Of a DNA stretch of 64,000 nucleotides, positions 42,714 through 53,570 are shown piece after piece. The notes below the pieces were generated by a model. That model made no database searches. It had not been told where the DNA came from and saw only the letters and a program-made list of their open reading frames with translations. The translations under genes were made by a program, and so were the position numbers. Origin of the DNA: Diplodia intermedia (Eukaryota; Ascomycota; Dothideomycetes; Botryosphaeriales; Botryosphaeriaceae). Each line of letters opens with the position of its first letter. The first letter of the stretch is position 1. The stretch covers positions 1 to 64,000 of the forward strand of contig JAKEKT010000027.1 in assembly GCA_021495925.1 (NCBI GenBank), written 5' to 3'.

Positions 42714-44708
42714 CTACGAGCGGCTCGGCTGTTGTTGCTGTAATTGAGCGCGTAGCTGCGCGACTTCTTCCTGCAGGCCGGCTATGCGCGCATTCGCCTC
42801 CTCGTGTCCGCGCATCATGCGTGTTTCAACATCTCGTATGTATGCGAAGAGATCGGATTCCCGACCGCCAAAGTACTCGCGCATACTGCCGCCGCTGCTG
42901 GGCCCGTGGCTTGATAAACTACCCGGATTGGATGCGGGACCAGGTGCCGGTACTTGCTGATGGAGCATGCTCGCCCCGGGTCCGGCTTGGGCATTCTGCT
43001 TCTGAGCCTGCCCGGACGGCATCTTGTTCATCGACATTCTCATGTCGGCGTTCAATCCCGGTAGGGAGGGAAGATGGGGAGCGTGGGAGTTGCCAACGGG
43101 CGGAGGCAGGCTCATCGGAGAGGAGCCGCGACCAGCACCTCTTTGATACTGTTGGTGCGCTTGTTGCGACATGCTGGGCGACCGGGCCCCCGGCACACTC
43201 GTTCCCTCTAGGATACCCTGGTGGCGTTGCGCCTCCACTTGGCCCGGGGATATAGGCTTCGGCGATTCTGTCATGCTACCTTGCGCGAAAACCGACGGAG
43301 GCGGCTGCTGGCCCGGGTAGTGCATCGATGATAGACTGGACCCTCCTGTCTTTGGGCTCGGGTGGCCAGATTGATCCCTGGACGTTGTAGAAGCGCCAGA
43401 CCCGGGGGGATACATTGAATGAACGCTGTTGCCCATGGCACGGCCAGCAATCGGAGGGTACGTGCTTGAATGTTGATGATAAGATGCCTGTGAGCCCTGA
43501 CGACCCTTACCGCTCGGCTCGCTGACTCGTCGGCCTTGGGGGCCATCTTCGTCCATCTTATCCTCCGAGCCATCTCCATGGTAGAGCACGCCGTCCATGC
43601 TGTCATCGCCTCTGTGCTCATTTCCATCTTCGTCAATGCCAAAGCTGGAACGCCTGCCGGCACAGCCACCTTGGCCCTTGTTGTGCCTTGCCAAGGCGTC
43701 GCCGCGCGCAAACTTCCGGCCACACTTGGGGCAAGTATGCGGTCTCTCACCAGTGTGGAGTTTGGTGTGACGCTTCAGATCGTGCAGCCGGCGAAAACGC
43801 GCCTGGCATGTTGGGCATTCATAGGGTTTCTCCTGGCTGTGGGTGAGAAGATGGCTTTTAAGGTTGTGGTGACGGGTAAAGTCCGTGGAGCAGTAGGGGC
43901 ACTTGTGGCGTTTCGCGCTCGGCGACCTCGGACTGTTGTTCTGGCTGTATCCAGACATGGGCATGCTGAGCACTCTGGTCGGTTGTCGAAGATCGTGTTC
44001 AGCGGGTGCGGGGACTGGAAAGGTCTGAGATCGATTGTTGGCAAATCCACCGTCGCCAGGCTGAGGTCCCGAGTTCGCGGGGGCGACCGAGCTTGCCGGG
44101 CCGTCGGCGGCCGACATGGCTCCAGGACCAAGATGCCCCGCCGGTGCCGTGTCGGTGGCACTGGCCGTGGCGGTTGGTGCGGTTGTGCTGTCCACAGATC
44201 CAAAGCTAGATACACTTACTGGACTTGTCTGCATGTTCTCACCCGTCACCGAATCGGGGATTTGAATATTCTTCGCGGCCTTAGCAATGGGTTCGGCAAG
44301 CGTGGTGGCAGCGGCGGGCGCATCGCGCATTTTGCTCAGCTGGTTCGCGCCGAGGAGGCTGTTCAACGCGTTCACCGCGGGGTTGGGCGAAACCTGACGG
44401 GACATTTCTCGTGCTCGTTGCTCGTCCTGATGCCGACGCGCATCCGCCATAGCAGCCGCGCCAGTAAGCGGCTGGGGGGAGTAGGCGGGAGTGAGCTTGA
44501 GAGCAGGCGACCTGGGGGTGTGGGCGGTCGTGGACGAGGGCAGGCTCGGGTCGAGCGTGATCTGCGGCGTCTGCGCGTGATGGCCTTTGAGGGCGCCAAT
44601 CGGCTGCTGGACGGGAGATACGGAGGTTGGCGTATCTGGAGCTTGCGGCGCGGGAGGGAAGGGTCCTGTGTGCGTCGACGAGGGCGTGAAGGCTCCTGTA
44701 GAGGCCAT
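42714..44708 (-). CDS. C2H2 zinc-finger transcription factor
   Basis: The gene is intronless; ATG 44708 (MASTGAFTPSSTH) gives 664 residues. The frame is open for a further 165 codons upstream, but those are Arg/Ser/Pro low complexity, so I take the later start. Three fingers lie at about 268-350: KCPYCSTDFTRHHNLKSHLL, YECPTCQARFRRLHDLKRH and HTCPKCGRKFARGDALARH. In the third, the last ligand is probably Cys (in KGQGGCAGRR), not His. TGEKP-type linkers (SQEKPYE, TGERPHT) support tandem DNA binding. Flanks are Pro/Ser/Gln-rich, and the last 70 residues form a coiled coil (DLFAYIRDVETRMMRGHEE, LQEEVAQLRAQLQQQQ), suggesting dimerisation. Similar Pezizomycotina proteins are sometimes annotated as Azf1-like. 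I could not tie this one to a characterised regulator. Confidence 0.88.
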   Translation of the reverse strand: MASTGAFTPSSTHTGPFPPAPQAPDTPTSVSPVQQPIGALKGHHAQTPQITLDPSLPSSTTAHTPRSPALKLTPAYSPQPLTGAAAMADARRHQDEQRAREMSRQVSPNPAVNALNSLLGANQLSKMRDAPAAATTLAEPIAKAAKNIQIPDSVTGENMQTSPVSVSSFGSVDSTTAPTATASATDTAPAGHLGPGAMSAADGPASSVAPANSGPQPGDGGFANNRSQTFPVPAPAEHDLRQPTRVLSMPMSGYSQNNSPRSPSAKRHKCPYCSTDFTRHHNLKSHLLTHSQEKPYECPTCQARFRRLHDLKRHTKLHTGERPHTCPKCGRKFARGDALARHNKGQGGCAGRRSSFGIDEDGNEHRGDDSMDGVLYHGDGSEDKMDEDGPQGRRVSEPSGKGRQGSQASYHQHSSTYPPIAGRAMGNSVHSMYPPGSGASTTSRDQSGHPSPKTGGSSLSSMHYPGQQPPPSVFAQGSMTESPKPISPGQVEAQRHQGILEGTSVPGARSPSMSQQAHQQYQRGAGRGSSPMSLPPPVGNSHAPHLPSLPGLNADMRMSMNKMPSGQAQKQNAQAGPGASMLHQQVPAPGPASNPGSLSSHGPSSGGSMREYFGGRESDLFAYIRDVETRMMRGHEEANARIAGLQEEVAQLRAQLQQQQPSRS

Positions 44709-47700
44709 AGGACAGGCGTGACGGCGGGAGCGTGTTACAGAGCGCGGGGGCGCTCGGCGAAGGGTTGTGCTGGAGCTGGCATGGCGGTTAGCGTACTGGA
44801 GGCTCGGGGTAGGCGATGAGGCGCGGGCCGGTGTGGCGGAGGAGGTGTTGAGGGCGGTGCGGTGCGGTGCGGTGCGCGGGAGAGACAGCGTTACGTTACG
44901 TACCGAAACTCGCGGCGGCGCGCAAGGGTCCAAGCGGAGCGATGACGATGCTGCGCAGAACAATTGTGGTCCGAAAACTGCTCCCCAGAAAGCCGTCAAG
45001 CGGTGCGCATGTCGACGCCTGCATCCGCCCACAAAGTCGCAAGATCGGAAGCGCACGGCGATGCGGGCTGGGGACGGGCGCGGTGCTGGCAACGCTGGGC
45101 GGTTCAGTCGACTCGGCAGCGGCGCTGATCGCAGGGGAGCAATTGAACGCCTGGTGGCTCGCGCGCAAGCGAGGCTCGAATCGCGCGCCGCAGGAGGCAG
45201 CAACAGACGGCGGGAGGGCTGCGCTGCGAGGGGAGGAGGGGAGTAGTCAGCTGCGAGGTGCCGGGCAGCGGTAGCAGAGACATGCGCTGCTGCGGCTGCG
45301 GCTGCAACAAGGCTTTCGGGGGCGGCCAGGCCAAGCTCGGACGCGGGCAGAGGCAGGCGGGTGGGCGGGTGGGTCGGCGGGCGGAGAGAGGGCTGGGATG
45401 GCTTCAGCTGCGCGGGTGCAGCGCAGTGGCAGGGCGGCGAGGCTTTGGGGAGGCGGTGGTGTTTGGAGGGCAGCGGGAGAGAGTGGCTGAAGGGCCGGGG
45501 CGCGGGCGCCTACTACGTACAGGACGTTGCGAGCCCGGGCGGCGCGCAGAGGCCGAATGGGGCGCAGGCAGTGGGACGGGATCGGAGCAGCTCAGTGAGC
45601 GTGGTGAGGCGCTGGCAGCAGCTGCCGGCGCTCTGACGCGAGGCTGGCCCGGGAGCGCGGCGGTGCTGAGTAAGAAGAGGGCGGCGAGCTGGCGGCCTGG
45701 TTGACGCTGACCAGAATCGCGATCGCGGGCGATGCGGCTTGCAGACAGAGCGCCGCACGCAGGCAGCAGACGGTGTGGCGGAGCGGCGTGGGAGAGCAAT
45801 CTTCGATCGCGCCGCCCGCAACCAGCCGGCACGGCCTCGCCCTCAGCGAGCCAGCGGATCGTCAGGCACAGCCATTCGCCGGCCGTCGAATTCTCTCCTC
45901 GAGCACTCCTCACGTTCAAGCGCGTTTCGGAGCACCACGTGCATCGGCTGCAGGCCTCCAGCACCTCCGTGGTGCGCCTCCATCCCGGTTGGCGCCTTTC
46001 CGGACGACCAGCTGGCGCGCGCTGCTCGGCTGCTGGCCCGGCGCCGTTGATCGCACCTTACACCGCCACAACGAAGGCCGGCCGTCAGTCCACTTGGTGA
46101 TTGGCCTCGCCGCCGCTGGAGACGCGCGCACGACGCGTCTCCTGCCGCCCTGCAAGCGAGCCACCGCCGGCCAGCAGCTCTCGGCCGCAGCCCGTGCAAG
46201 CAGACGGGAGGCAGAGAGCATGGCGCTTGCGTCATAAGGCTCGATGGGGACGGTGAGATGTAGATGCAGGAACCACGGCTTCACGCCATGCACTCTTTTA
46301 TCGACGTCCATGCTGCCGACTTCTGGAACCTGTAGAACCGCAGAAGGCTCGACGCCACCCTCTGCCCGGGGCCTCAGCATGGCCCTCGCTTCCGGCCGGG
46401 CTCGCGGCGGTGATGCAATCAGCCCCAGTCGACGGCCGTTTGCTTCTCCCCCATGTCCTTGCCGCCCGCCACACGCACAGAGAATACGAAAGCTGGTGCA
46501 GCGAAAACAAGGCAACAGGGAGGGCTAGGCGCGGTTCCGGACTCGACCTCCGCCGAGCGGGCCAACTGTTGGTCCGGTGCGTCCAGTAACATTCCCCCTG
46601 CTCTCCCATCGCCATGTTCCCCGGCTTGTCGCCCCCAAAACTCGATCCAGCCCAATCGCAATCTGAGCCCGCCCGTCACCCGACCACAACTGCCTCTCGA
46701 ACAGCAACCAATGCGGCAGCTCTGTCCGCCACCAATGACTGGCTGTCTGGCACTTTCCCACCATGGCAGCAAAGCAAAGCCAGAGACTGTAGGTAGTTGA
46801 GGCAACCGTCGGGACACAGATGTAGCTCTGAGAGGGTGTTCCAACGCTCGCCTCCCCAGCAGAATGCCTCACGAGACATGCTTGCGAAGGACGGAAACGG
46901 CCGTGGCCCGGCTCAGTCCCCTTCGTGGGAATTCGCATGCGGTGAGGAAGTCTCCCTCCTCCACCTGCAGCCCACACGACGATGACATCAACTGGCATAA
47001 CAACGCCACAACACGCGCCCCTCGCCCGCGCGCCTCTTAGCCGACGCCCTGACGCAAGGCTGCTCCAAGTGTGGTCCGGACTTCTTCCTGGCGGGCGCCG
47101 CTCCGCACTCTTAATCTATCGCCCCGATCCTTGTCTGCTAGATCACGATGAAAGTCGGACCAAAAACATTCTCTGGCCGGTCCTTGGACTAACAAGGAAC
47201 AATGCGTGCACGTCCCGTACCTGTTCACCAGCCACGCCCCCCACGTGGCCGAGGAGAGAGCGCCGGCTAGGTTAGGTCGACATCCGCTCCGGCCGAACCA
47301 CCGTCATCCGGCTGCCGTACCGAACCATGCGAATGCATGCGAACCAAAAGGACTACCGGGACTGTCACCATGAGGGAAGTGGAGGCAGCTTCGAACCAAT
47401 GGAAAGTTTTCGATAGTCTCTACAAGCGTAGCGCTACGGCAAGGAACAACGCCAAGAGACAATTGGAGGCTAACCGCATACATTCGCGGAAACGACAAGA
47501 AATGAAAATGTCTGGAGACGCCCGAGTCATCGCCCTCAAAAGTTGGAAACCTTGGACCGCCCATATGGGCGGGACAGCAAGTGGAAAATCAACCCAAAGG
47601 TTCCCTTGGCTTAGCCCGTGATGCGCCGATTCGAAGCCTCCCAGTGCATACCCACCCAAGAAGTCCCATCCGATAAAGGAAAAAAAAAAAAAAGGATCGG

Positions 47701-47802
47701 CCCTCGGTGATCGATCAGTTGCCACCCATCAGAGATCTACTCCTCTCTGGAACAATACAATCAACCCCCGCCAGCCCGCCGTCAAGGTCAAGTGCTTCTT
47801 CG
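44709..47802. other. long gene-free stretch upstream of the C2H2 regulator
   Basis: These 3.1 kb lie between the C2H2 gene (start at 44708, minus strand) and the 3' end of the kinase gene at 47803. The first part is very GC-rich with overlapping low-complexity frames on both strands; it is probably an extended promoter and leader. The rest (around 46500-47700) shows no supported gene. A run of 14 A occurs at 47680-47693. Confidence 0.5.
47680..47693. repeat. A14 homopolymer run
   Basis: Fourteen consecutive A residues lie about 110 bases beyond the 3' end of the kinase gene. No retroelement sequence precedes it that I could recognise. Confidence 0.9.
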
Positions 47803-50118
47803 TCATTCGTCTTCCGCCTCAACTCTCACCAAGATCTCCTCCAAGAATCCCTCCAAGAACCCCTGCACATCCTCTCCCATTCCCACCGGTGACTGGCTGT
47901 CCCAGTCATCAATCTCCGCAAAAACGCGCGCGGCCTTGCCCACCAGGCGTCGCACGTTTTCATGTACTTCGCGCCGTTTCTGAGTCTCTTCTGCCGAGGA
48001 GCCGCTGGGTACCGCAGCCCCCGAGCTGGCGGCTCGAAGATTTGTGTACGACGATTGCTTTTGAAGCGCATTGTAATTGTAAGTCCGCCGGTGCAGTGCC
48101 GCATCCAACGCTGGCAGAACGACACCTGTCAAAGCCGTAATTTCCGGTGGATTGGCGTTATTCCCATTGCTGCCTGCCGTGCCATGCGGGTTTCCAAGGT
48201 TCTTGAAGCTGCGGCCAAGCGATCGACTGCCATCGGAGACCTTGCGCGTTACTGGGGCTGGCGACACAGAGCTTCCAGGTGTTGGGAGAGGGGGCGTGGG
48301 CTTCTGTACGGCCGGCGCTGGCTTACGCTCTAGGGGAGAAGGAGAAGGCGCGGCTGGTAAGAAGGACGGCAGTGGTTGCTGCGATAGAGACGGAACCTGA
48401 TTCTGTTGCGGCCGTGGACGCTGAGGACTACCCAAAGGGGTGGTTACACTTTGTTGCGAGGATTGGCGTGATCGGTTAGGATTGAATGGCGGAATAGGCG
48501 GGAGATTGAAAGGCGACTGTGACGGTCCTGGCGAGGGATTTGTCGGGGTTGCGTGTCTCGACGGCGTTGGAGGAAGGGAGTGCTTCTCTGAGATGCTAAG
48601 AGCTGGCAGATCCGACTCTACAATCGCTTGTCCAAGGTAGTCGTCAATATCCAGATCGCTTAGTCGCGGCGATGGTGAAGGCAGAGGCTTTGAAAGAGAC
48701 GGCTTCTCACGAGAGGGTGAGCGGGGGCCCTGTGGACCTTGCGGCTTGACCGGAGACGGGGGTAGGGGAACCTTGGCCGGCGAGAGGGGGACAAAGGATG
48801 ACTGTGAGATCCGCTTTTGCGGAGAGAGATCTCTCAGAGGTTGCGGGGCCGGTCGCACAGGACTGGTGCTCCTGACTGTTCCACTAATGGACACAGGCGC
48901 ATTCTCCTCACCCGTGCTCGCAAAGGCGCTCTTGCGGGGCGACGGCGGCCCTGCCTGAAGATCAGCGGCTCTATCTGTCCGGCTTCTTGCGTTCGCTGCG
49001 GCATCGTTCATTGCCTTCAAGGCGTGGTTTTTGCCAGCAGGCCTGATAGTGCCAAAATCCCACAGATCCTCATTCACAGGTTGCCGCGGTTCCGTCTCAG
49101 TGTCCGACTCATCCGAATCACTGTCGTTTCCCTTGCCGTGCCTCGCCACCCATCGCTCGTGCCGCTCAATCAGCTCTGTAAGGTAGGTGGTCTTCTTCGC
49201 TTTCCGTACGAAAGGGTGTTTCAGGAGGTCCTTAGCTGATGGTCTTTCCCGTGGTTCCTTCCTGAGGCACAGCTCCACAAAATCTTTGAACGATCTGCTG
49301 AAACTGCCCTCGAGTTGGGGCGGTGGGTTTTTCGGGATAAGGAACAGAACCTTCATGGGATGGATGTCGGCGTAGGGGGGTTCTCCATGGGCCAATTCCA
49401 AGGCAGTGATGCCGAGGGACCAGATATCAGCCTTGTGGTCATAGCCGGATTGCTTGATGACTTCTGGAGCCATCCAAAAGGGGGTTCCAACGAATGTGTT
49501 CTTTTTCGTCATGGTCGCCGAAAGCTGGCCGGATACACCGAAATCGGCCAACTTCACCTGGCCGTTGGCACTGAGAAGAATATTCGCAGCTGGTCATGTC
49601 GACGTTAGACTTGCGCAGAAAGGGACGCTCGTGCAATACTCACCCTTGATGTCTCTGTGCAGCTTGTTGTCGCCATGCAGGTATTCCAGCCCCATGAGCA
49701 GCTCTCGTATGATTATGGTGATATACTCTTCCGGTATGAGGCCTGGCTTCATCAGGTCTCCGCAACTGCCACCCGAGCAGAACTCCATTATGATCCATAG
49801 GTCCGAGCCTTTCAGGTAGCTCCCGTAGTATTTGGTGACGTAAGGGCTGTGCAGCTCCGACAGGATGGAGATCTCCTGGATGATGTCGTCAACCTCGTCT
49901 TCGGCGTTCTCGACGTCTATGATCTTGATGGCCACGCTTTGCCCGGTGCGCTTGTCGACCCTACGCTGAAGTCAGACATGAGGCTCGCAGGAAGCCGAGG
50001 GATGGGGCGGGGGCTACCCTTTGTACACCTTGCCGAAGCTGCCTCCGCCGATGCAGTTCTGCTTGGTGTACAGCGTCTCGGGGTCGACACTCCCGCTGGT
50101 GCTGTACGTGGCGGCCAT
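47803..50118 (-). CDS. GCK-type Ste20-like Ser/Thr kinase (Sid1/MST group)
   Basis: Three exons (50118-50018, 49960-49644, 49589-47803), with introns of 57 and 54 nt, give 734 residues. The kinase domain occupies about residues 18-275: glycine loop GGGSFG, VAIK lysine, HRDIKAAN catalytic loop (restored across intron 2), DFG, the GCK activation segment GTPFWMAPEV, and the DIWSLGITALELAHGEPPY region. It is N-terminal, without a CRIB domain, which places it in the germinal-centre kinase group with Sid1, Kic1 and MST3/4, not with PAK. The 450-residue regulatory region is Pro/Ser-rich with many SP sites. A helical C-terminus (EETQKRREVHENVRRLVGK to the end) probably binds a Mob- or Cdc14-like or MO25-type partner. 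Members control septation, polarity and NDR-kinase (SIN or RAM) signalling. Which of these applies cannot be decided here. Confidence 0.92.
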
Positions 50119-50903
50119 GCTGGCGCGGCGCAGGTGGTGTCGCAGCGTTCGGGAGTGGGCAGCAGGTGAGGCGCGAAGGACATTCGACACGCGAGCGGAG
50201 GCGGCCGGGTTCCACACACGAAGTGCTTTGTCTTGGGCGCACTGGCGGTCGGGCAGCCGGGCGGGCGAGGGTGGGCGCTGGCGGGCGGGCAGCGGTTCGA
50301 GATGTTGATGTATTTGCTCGAGCGGGCTAGCCAGCTGCCGGGGCAGGCAGCGGTCGTCGAATTGAGCCCTTGCACGCAGCAACACGCGCGCGATTGGTCG
50401 AGTGCGCGGGCAGCTCCCGTCGTGGCGCGGGGACAGAGAGTGGGTGACCGGGGAGCCAAGCGGCGGATGTAAACAAAGGATGCAGCCAGCTCGACGCGAC
50501 CGCGGCTGGCGCTATAACTGGGACGCGGCAGCCCGGCTGTCGCAGGCTCGCACCCGCGCGCGCGAGAAGACAGGCAGTGCAGAGGCCGCTGACGTCGATG
50601 CGGTCTGGACGGTAATGGCTGGCGGGCCACAGAGTGCGCCGCGCCCCGGCGTGTTGCGCTGGCGAGCAGCCGGGCAACCATGCTCGTGGGCTTGGCGGGC
50701 AGCATTCCGCGCGAGCGCGCGGCGTGACAGGAACAGGCCAGTTGCAGACAGCCATAGCCGCGGATCCGCAGGCCGTAGGATATATAACTAGGACTAGGCT
50801 CCACGCCATCCCCACCGACAGTGTACAAACCTAAAGTGTGCCTTCGTGCTTCGCCTCCCAGATGCAGAATAGAATGGCAGATAGCAAATGCGTCACCGGT
50901 CCC
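50119..50903. other. promoter region of the GCK-type kinase gene
   Basis: These 785 bases lie between the kinase start (minus strand) and the 3' end of the next minus-strand gene. No gene is supported, and the frames are shadows of GC bias. Confidence 0.5.
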
Positions 50904-53570
50904 TCATCTTCTCCGCGGCGCCTCCTCAGTCAGCTCGCTTTCGTCTTCTTCTTCCACCGGCGCCGGCGTGTTCCTCTGCTTCCTCCTCTCCGGCCGCCGG
51001 CGCCTGTTGTAGCTAATGTTGCTTGCCGAATCGTCAGGAGCCAGCTCCGATCTCTCGTCAAGTCCATCGTCCGTCTCTGTGTCCCATCCGCCGCCTCCCC
51101 AGCCCCCGATGCCAGAAGCCGGGGTCCCAAGGCGGACTTCGACACCACCATCCATGGACCCCCGCCGCGCCTGCGCCGCCATTGCAAGGCCAGCGCTGCG
51201 TTCGCGGAGGGCTCTGCGAACCGCCTCGGCCTTGCAGTGAAGTGCCTCAAAAGCGTCCTCGAGTGCTTCCATGCCTTGGAAAATCTCGCGCTCCACCTCA
51301 GCAAGCGTAGCAATTTCAACTTCTTCGTCCATTTGAACAGGTGCGCCAAAGGAACTCGGCGCCGTTGATGACGACCTCGCAATGCCGGGGTTGCCATACT
51401 GAAAAGGCGTGGGCCCGCGAGACGGCCCCCCGCCCATGCTAAAGGGAGTCGTAGTCCGCGACAACGGCGTGGCTGCTGGTCCACGAGAGATGCTTGACCC
51501 GGCGGAAGCACCGGTTGGAATGGGTCCTTCCGCACCACTCCACAAGAACCCATCGAACCTACCTGAAATGAGGATTTCCCACTCCCCACTGCTCACTGCA
51601 GCTAGTGTGGCCAGGACTGAGTGGAGCATCGGGTAGTTGAGCAGGAATATTGCACATTCGGGGTCGCGTGGGGGCTTGCTTAGGCGATAAAGCCTTTGCA
51701 GAGCAATGGCAGTCTTGGCCAGGAGGTCAGGTCTCGGCACATTGAGTGGGGTTGGCGTGCGGGAAGCTGGAATGGTGCTCATGCCCCTGAGCAGAGCCGT
51801 GAAAACTGGGCGTTTCTCTGCTTCCAGGTGCGTGAGCATGGCAAAAGTGAGTGTCTCATCGTCAACTTCCTGCGGGGGGCTGGTTGGAAATTCAGGCTGC
51901 GTAGCCAGCCAGTTTTGGACGGCTTGCTTCGTCTTCTTGCTTTGCTTGATGTAGTGGTCACGGTATTCCTCGGGAACATCGATGTCGAGCTTTTGCATTG
52001 GCGCTGCCTGGTTGAAGCCAGCGATGCCAAGACCACCGGCGTCTGTGTCAATTGAGAACGGTGGCCATGGGGGAAGTTCTCGCCGGCCTGAGACGAATTC
52101 CAAGATCTCTCCCCAACTAACGCCAGTTTCTTCTTCAGTTGGCTCCACGTCATCTGACTTCAGCCGGCATATGACGCAGCGACAAACTTCCGATGAAATG
52201 TCCCGAGAGAACACTGCTTCAAGTCTGTCAAGTAACCGCCGTGCCACAGAGCGATACCCAGTAGCAACGGCTACGGAGCCGTTCTTCGACATGACGTGAT
52301 TGTAGTCTTCCAAAATTTTCTGGAATGGTGCAAATATATGCTGCACTGAGTCGGCTGGTCGAGGCCGAGTTCCTGGCGAACCGTATTGAGGGTGGAAGGA
52401 TCCTAGCGGTGGCTCTATAGCTGCTACGAGTGTTTTGGGGATGGTGTGGGACAGACCTCCGTATTGTAACAGATAGTCGACACGAGGAACATCGGCGGGC
52501 ATTACCATAGGGGGTGGTGGCGGCGGCGGCGGCGGAGGTGGAGGAGCATTCGTGCCTCCGCCCCAGGGATCTGCGGACGGAGCGCGAGAGTCTGGGCCCG
52601 AGAAGACTTGAACCATCGGCGTTCCCTTTTGGCCAGGCGGTGCGTTTGCAAAAGCGGGATGGATGGCGGTAGGTGTGCGAGGGGATGAGTCAATAACTGA
52701 CGGGGAGGAATCCGAGATCGGATCTCTGCGTACTCTGGTTTGATCGGGGGCGATTGAGGTAGCATCGGAATCCGTAGTGGAGTGGGTTCCACTGACAGTC
52801 CTCTGCGACCTCGCTGTTGAGGTGTCTGAAGAAGGTTTCCGCGGAGCCGAGCGATGGCGAGTGGTGCTTGGCTTTGAGCCTGAGCCGTCAGAGTCCTGAG
52901 AGTCTTCATCCAGCGGGATAGCCTGGCGCAAACTTGATTTTGATGTCACCACCTTTGGACCGACGCCTCGGCGCGAATCCCCGCCGGCACTGCGCCTTCC
53001 GCTCGAACTCCGTCGTCCACTCTCGCTTCTCTTCCTGCTCTCTTTATCCGAGCGCTGGCTGCCCCCGGATCTTCTCATGCTATTCCCGCTGCCCCTCCTC
53101 CGCAGGTCAGGTTCATCGGCAGTCAAAGGCGGGCTCGGAGGAGCGGCAGTAGCACGAGCTGTAGCGGCAGGCCTCGGAGAGCGGCGGCCGTCTTTGGGCG
53201 AGCCACCCAGGTCGGTAGGGTCTGGAGTATAGATGGGTTTCCCCGCCTTCGGGTCGTCGGTGCGTGGCTCCAGCGACTCGCGGCTGTGGGCCTTGGAGAA
53301 GGAGGGATAGGAGCTGCTGGAGGCAGGCGAGGCGGAGGGCCGGCGGTCCAGCTCAGGGACCAGCGACATCTTCTTGGAGTGGGCGTGTGGGCGGGTGGGG
53401 TGCGAACGGTCGCGGTCGGCAGCGTCGCGCAGGCGGTCCTTGGAGTGCGACTTTTTCTTGTGGGACGACTTTCGGACGGCGTGGCGGTCCTTGTCCCGGG
53501 AGCGAGAGGAGTCGAGGTCGGAGTCGCGGTCCTTCCGGCGGCGACGGGCGTCCGGGTCCTTGGAGCTCAT
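50904..53570 (-). CDS. large conserved-looking protein of unknown function
   Basis: The frame is uninterrupted and gives 888 residues from ATG 53570 (MSSKDPDARRRRKDRD); a few upstream codons lack an ATG. Residues 1-340 are disordered: an RS/RD/KD-rich head, then Ser/Pro-rich, ending in a run of 12 Pro. The central part (around 360-640) looks like a folded domain, with YLLQYGGLSHTIPKTLVAA, QHIFAPFQKILEDYNHVMSK, TGYRSVARRLLDRLEAVFSR, CRCVICRL, GVSWGEILEFVSGRRELP and LDIDVPEEYRDHYIKQSK. A second helical block at 680-740 and a coiled coil near 790-830 (EEVEIATLAEVEREIFQGM) follow. The tail is basic. The central sequence matches my recollection of a conserved but uncharacterised Pezizomycotina protein. 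CxC..C may bind a metal. No function can be assigned. Confidence 0.8.
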   Translation of the reverse strand: MSSKDPDARRRRKDRDSDLDSSRSRDKDRHAVRKSSHKKKSHSKDRLRDAADRDRSHPTRPHAHSKKMSLVPELDRRPSASPASSSSYPSFSKAHSRESLEPRTDDPKAGKPIYTPDPTDLGGSPKDGRRSPRPAATARATAAPPSPPLTADEPDLRRRGSGNSMRRSGGSQRSDKESRKRSESGRRSSSGRRSAGGDSRRGVGPKVVTSKSSLRQAIPLDEDSQDSDGSGSKPSTTRHRSAPRKPSSDTSTARSQRTVSGTHSTTDSDATSIAPDQTRVRRDPISDSSPSVIDSSPRTPTAIHPAFANAPPGQKGTPMVQVFSGPDSRAPSADPWGGGTNAPPPPPPPPPPPPMVMPADVPRVDYLLQYGGLSHTIPKTLVAAIEPPLGSFHPQYGSPGTRPRPADSVQHIFAPFQKILEDYNHVMSKNGSVAVATGYRSVARRLLDRLEAVFSRDISSEVCRCVICRLKSDDVEPTEEETGVSWGEILEFVSGRRELPPWPPFSIDTDAGGLGIAGFNQAAPMQKLDIDVPEEYRDHYIKQSKKTKQAVQNWLATQPEFPTSPPQEVDDETLTFAMLTHLEAEKRPVFTALLRGMSTIPASRTPTPLNVPRPDLLAKTAIALQRLYRLSKPPRDPECAIFLLNYPMLHSVLATLAAVSSGEWEILISGRFDGFLWSGAEGPIPTGASAGSSISRGPAATPLSRTTTPFSMGGGPSRGPTPFQYGNPGIARSSSTAPSSFGAPVQMDEEVEIATLAEVEREIFQGMEALEDAFEALHCKAEAVRRALRERSAGLAMAAQARRGSMDGGVEVRLGTPASGIGGWGGGGWDTETDDGLDERSELAPDDSASNISYNRRRRPERRKQRNTPAPVEEEDESELTEEAPRRR
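52510..52545 (-). repeat. polyproline-encoding (GGN) run
   Basis: A run of GGT/GGC/GGA units on the plus strand encodes 12 consecutive Pro on the minus strand, at the border between the disordered head and the folded centre of the 888-residue protein. Such runs bind profilin, SH3 or WW partners. Confidence 0.85.

Noticed and set aside
43536..44819. Plus-strand frame of 427 codons
   Set aside because: Antisense of the C2H2 gene; zinc-finger sequence on the minus strand is unambiguous.
44709..45203. 165-codon N-terminal extension of the C2H2 protein
   Set aside because: Arg/Ser/Pro low complexity unlike the rest; the first sensible start is ATG 44708. Cannot be fully excluded without transcripts.
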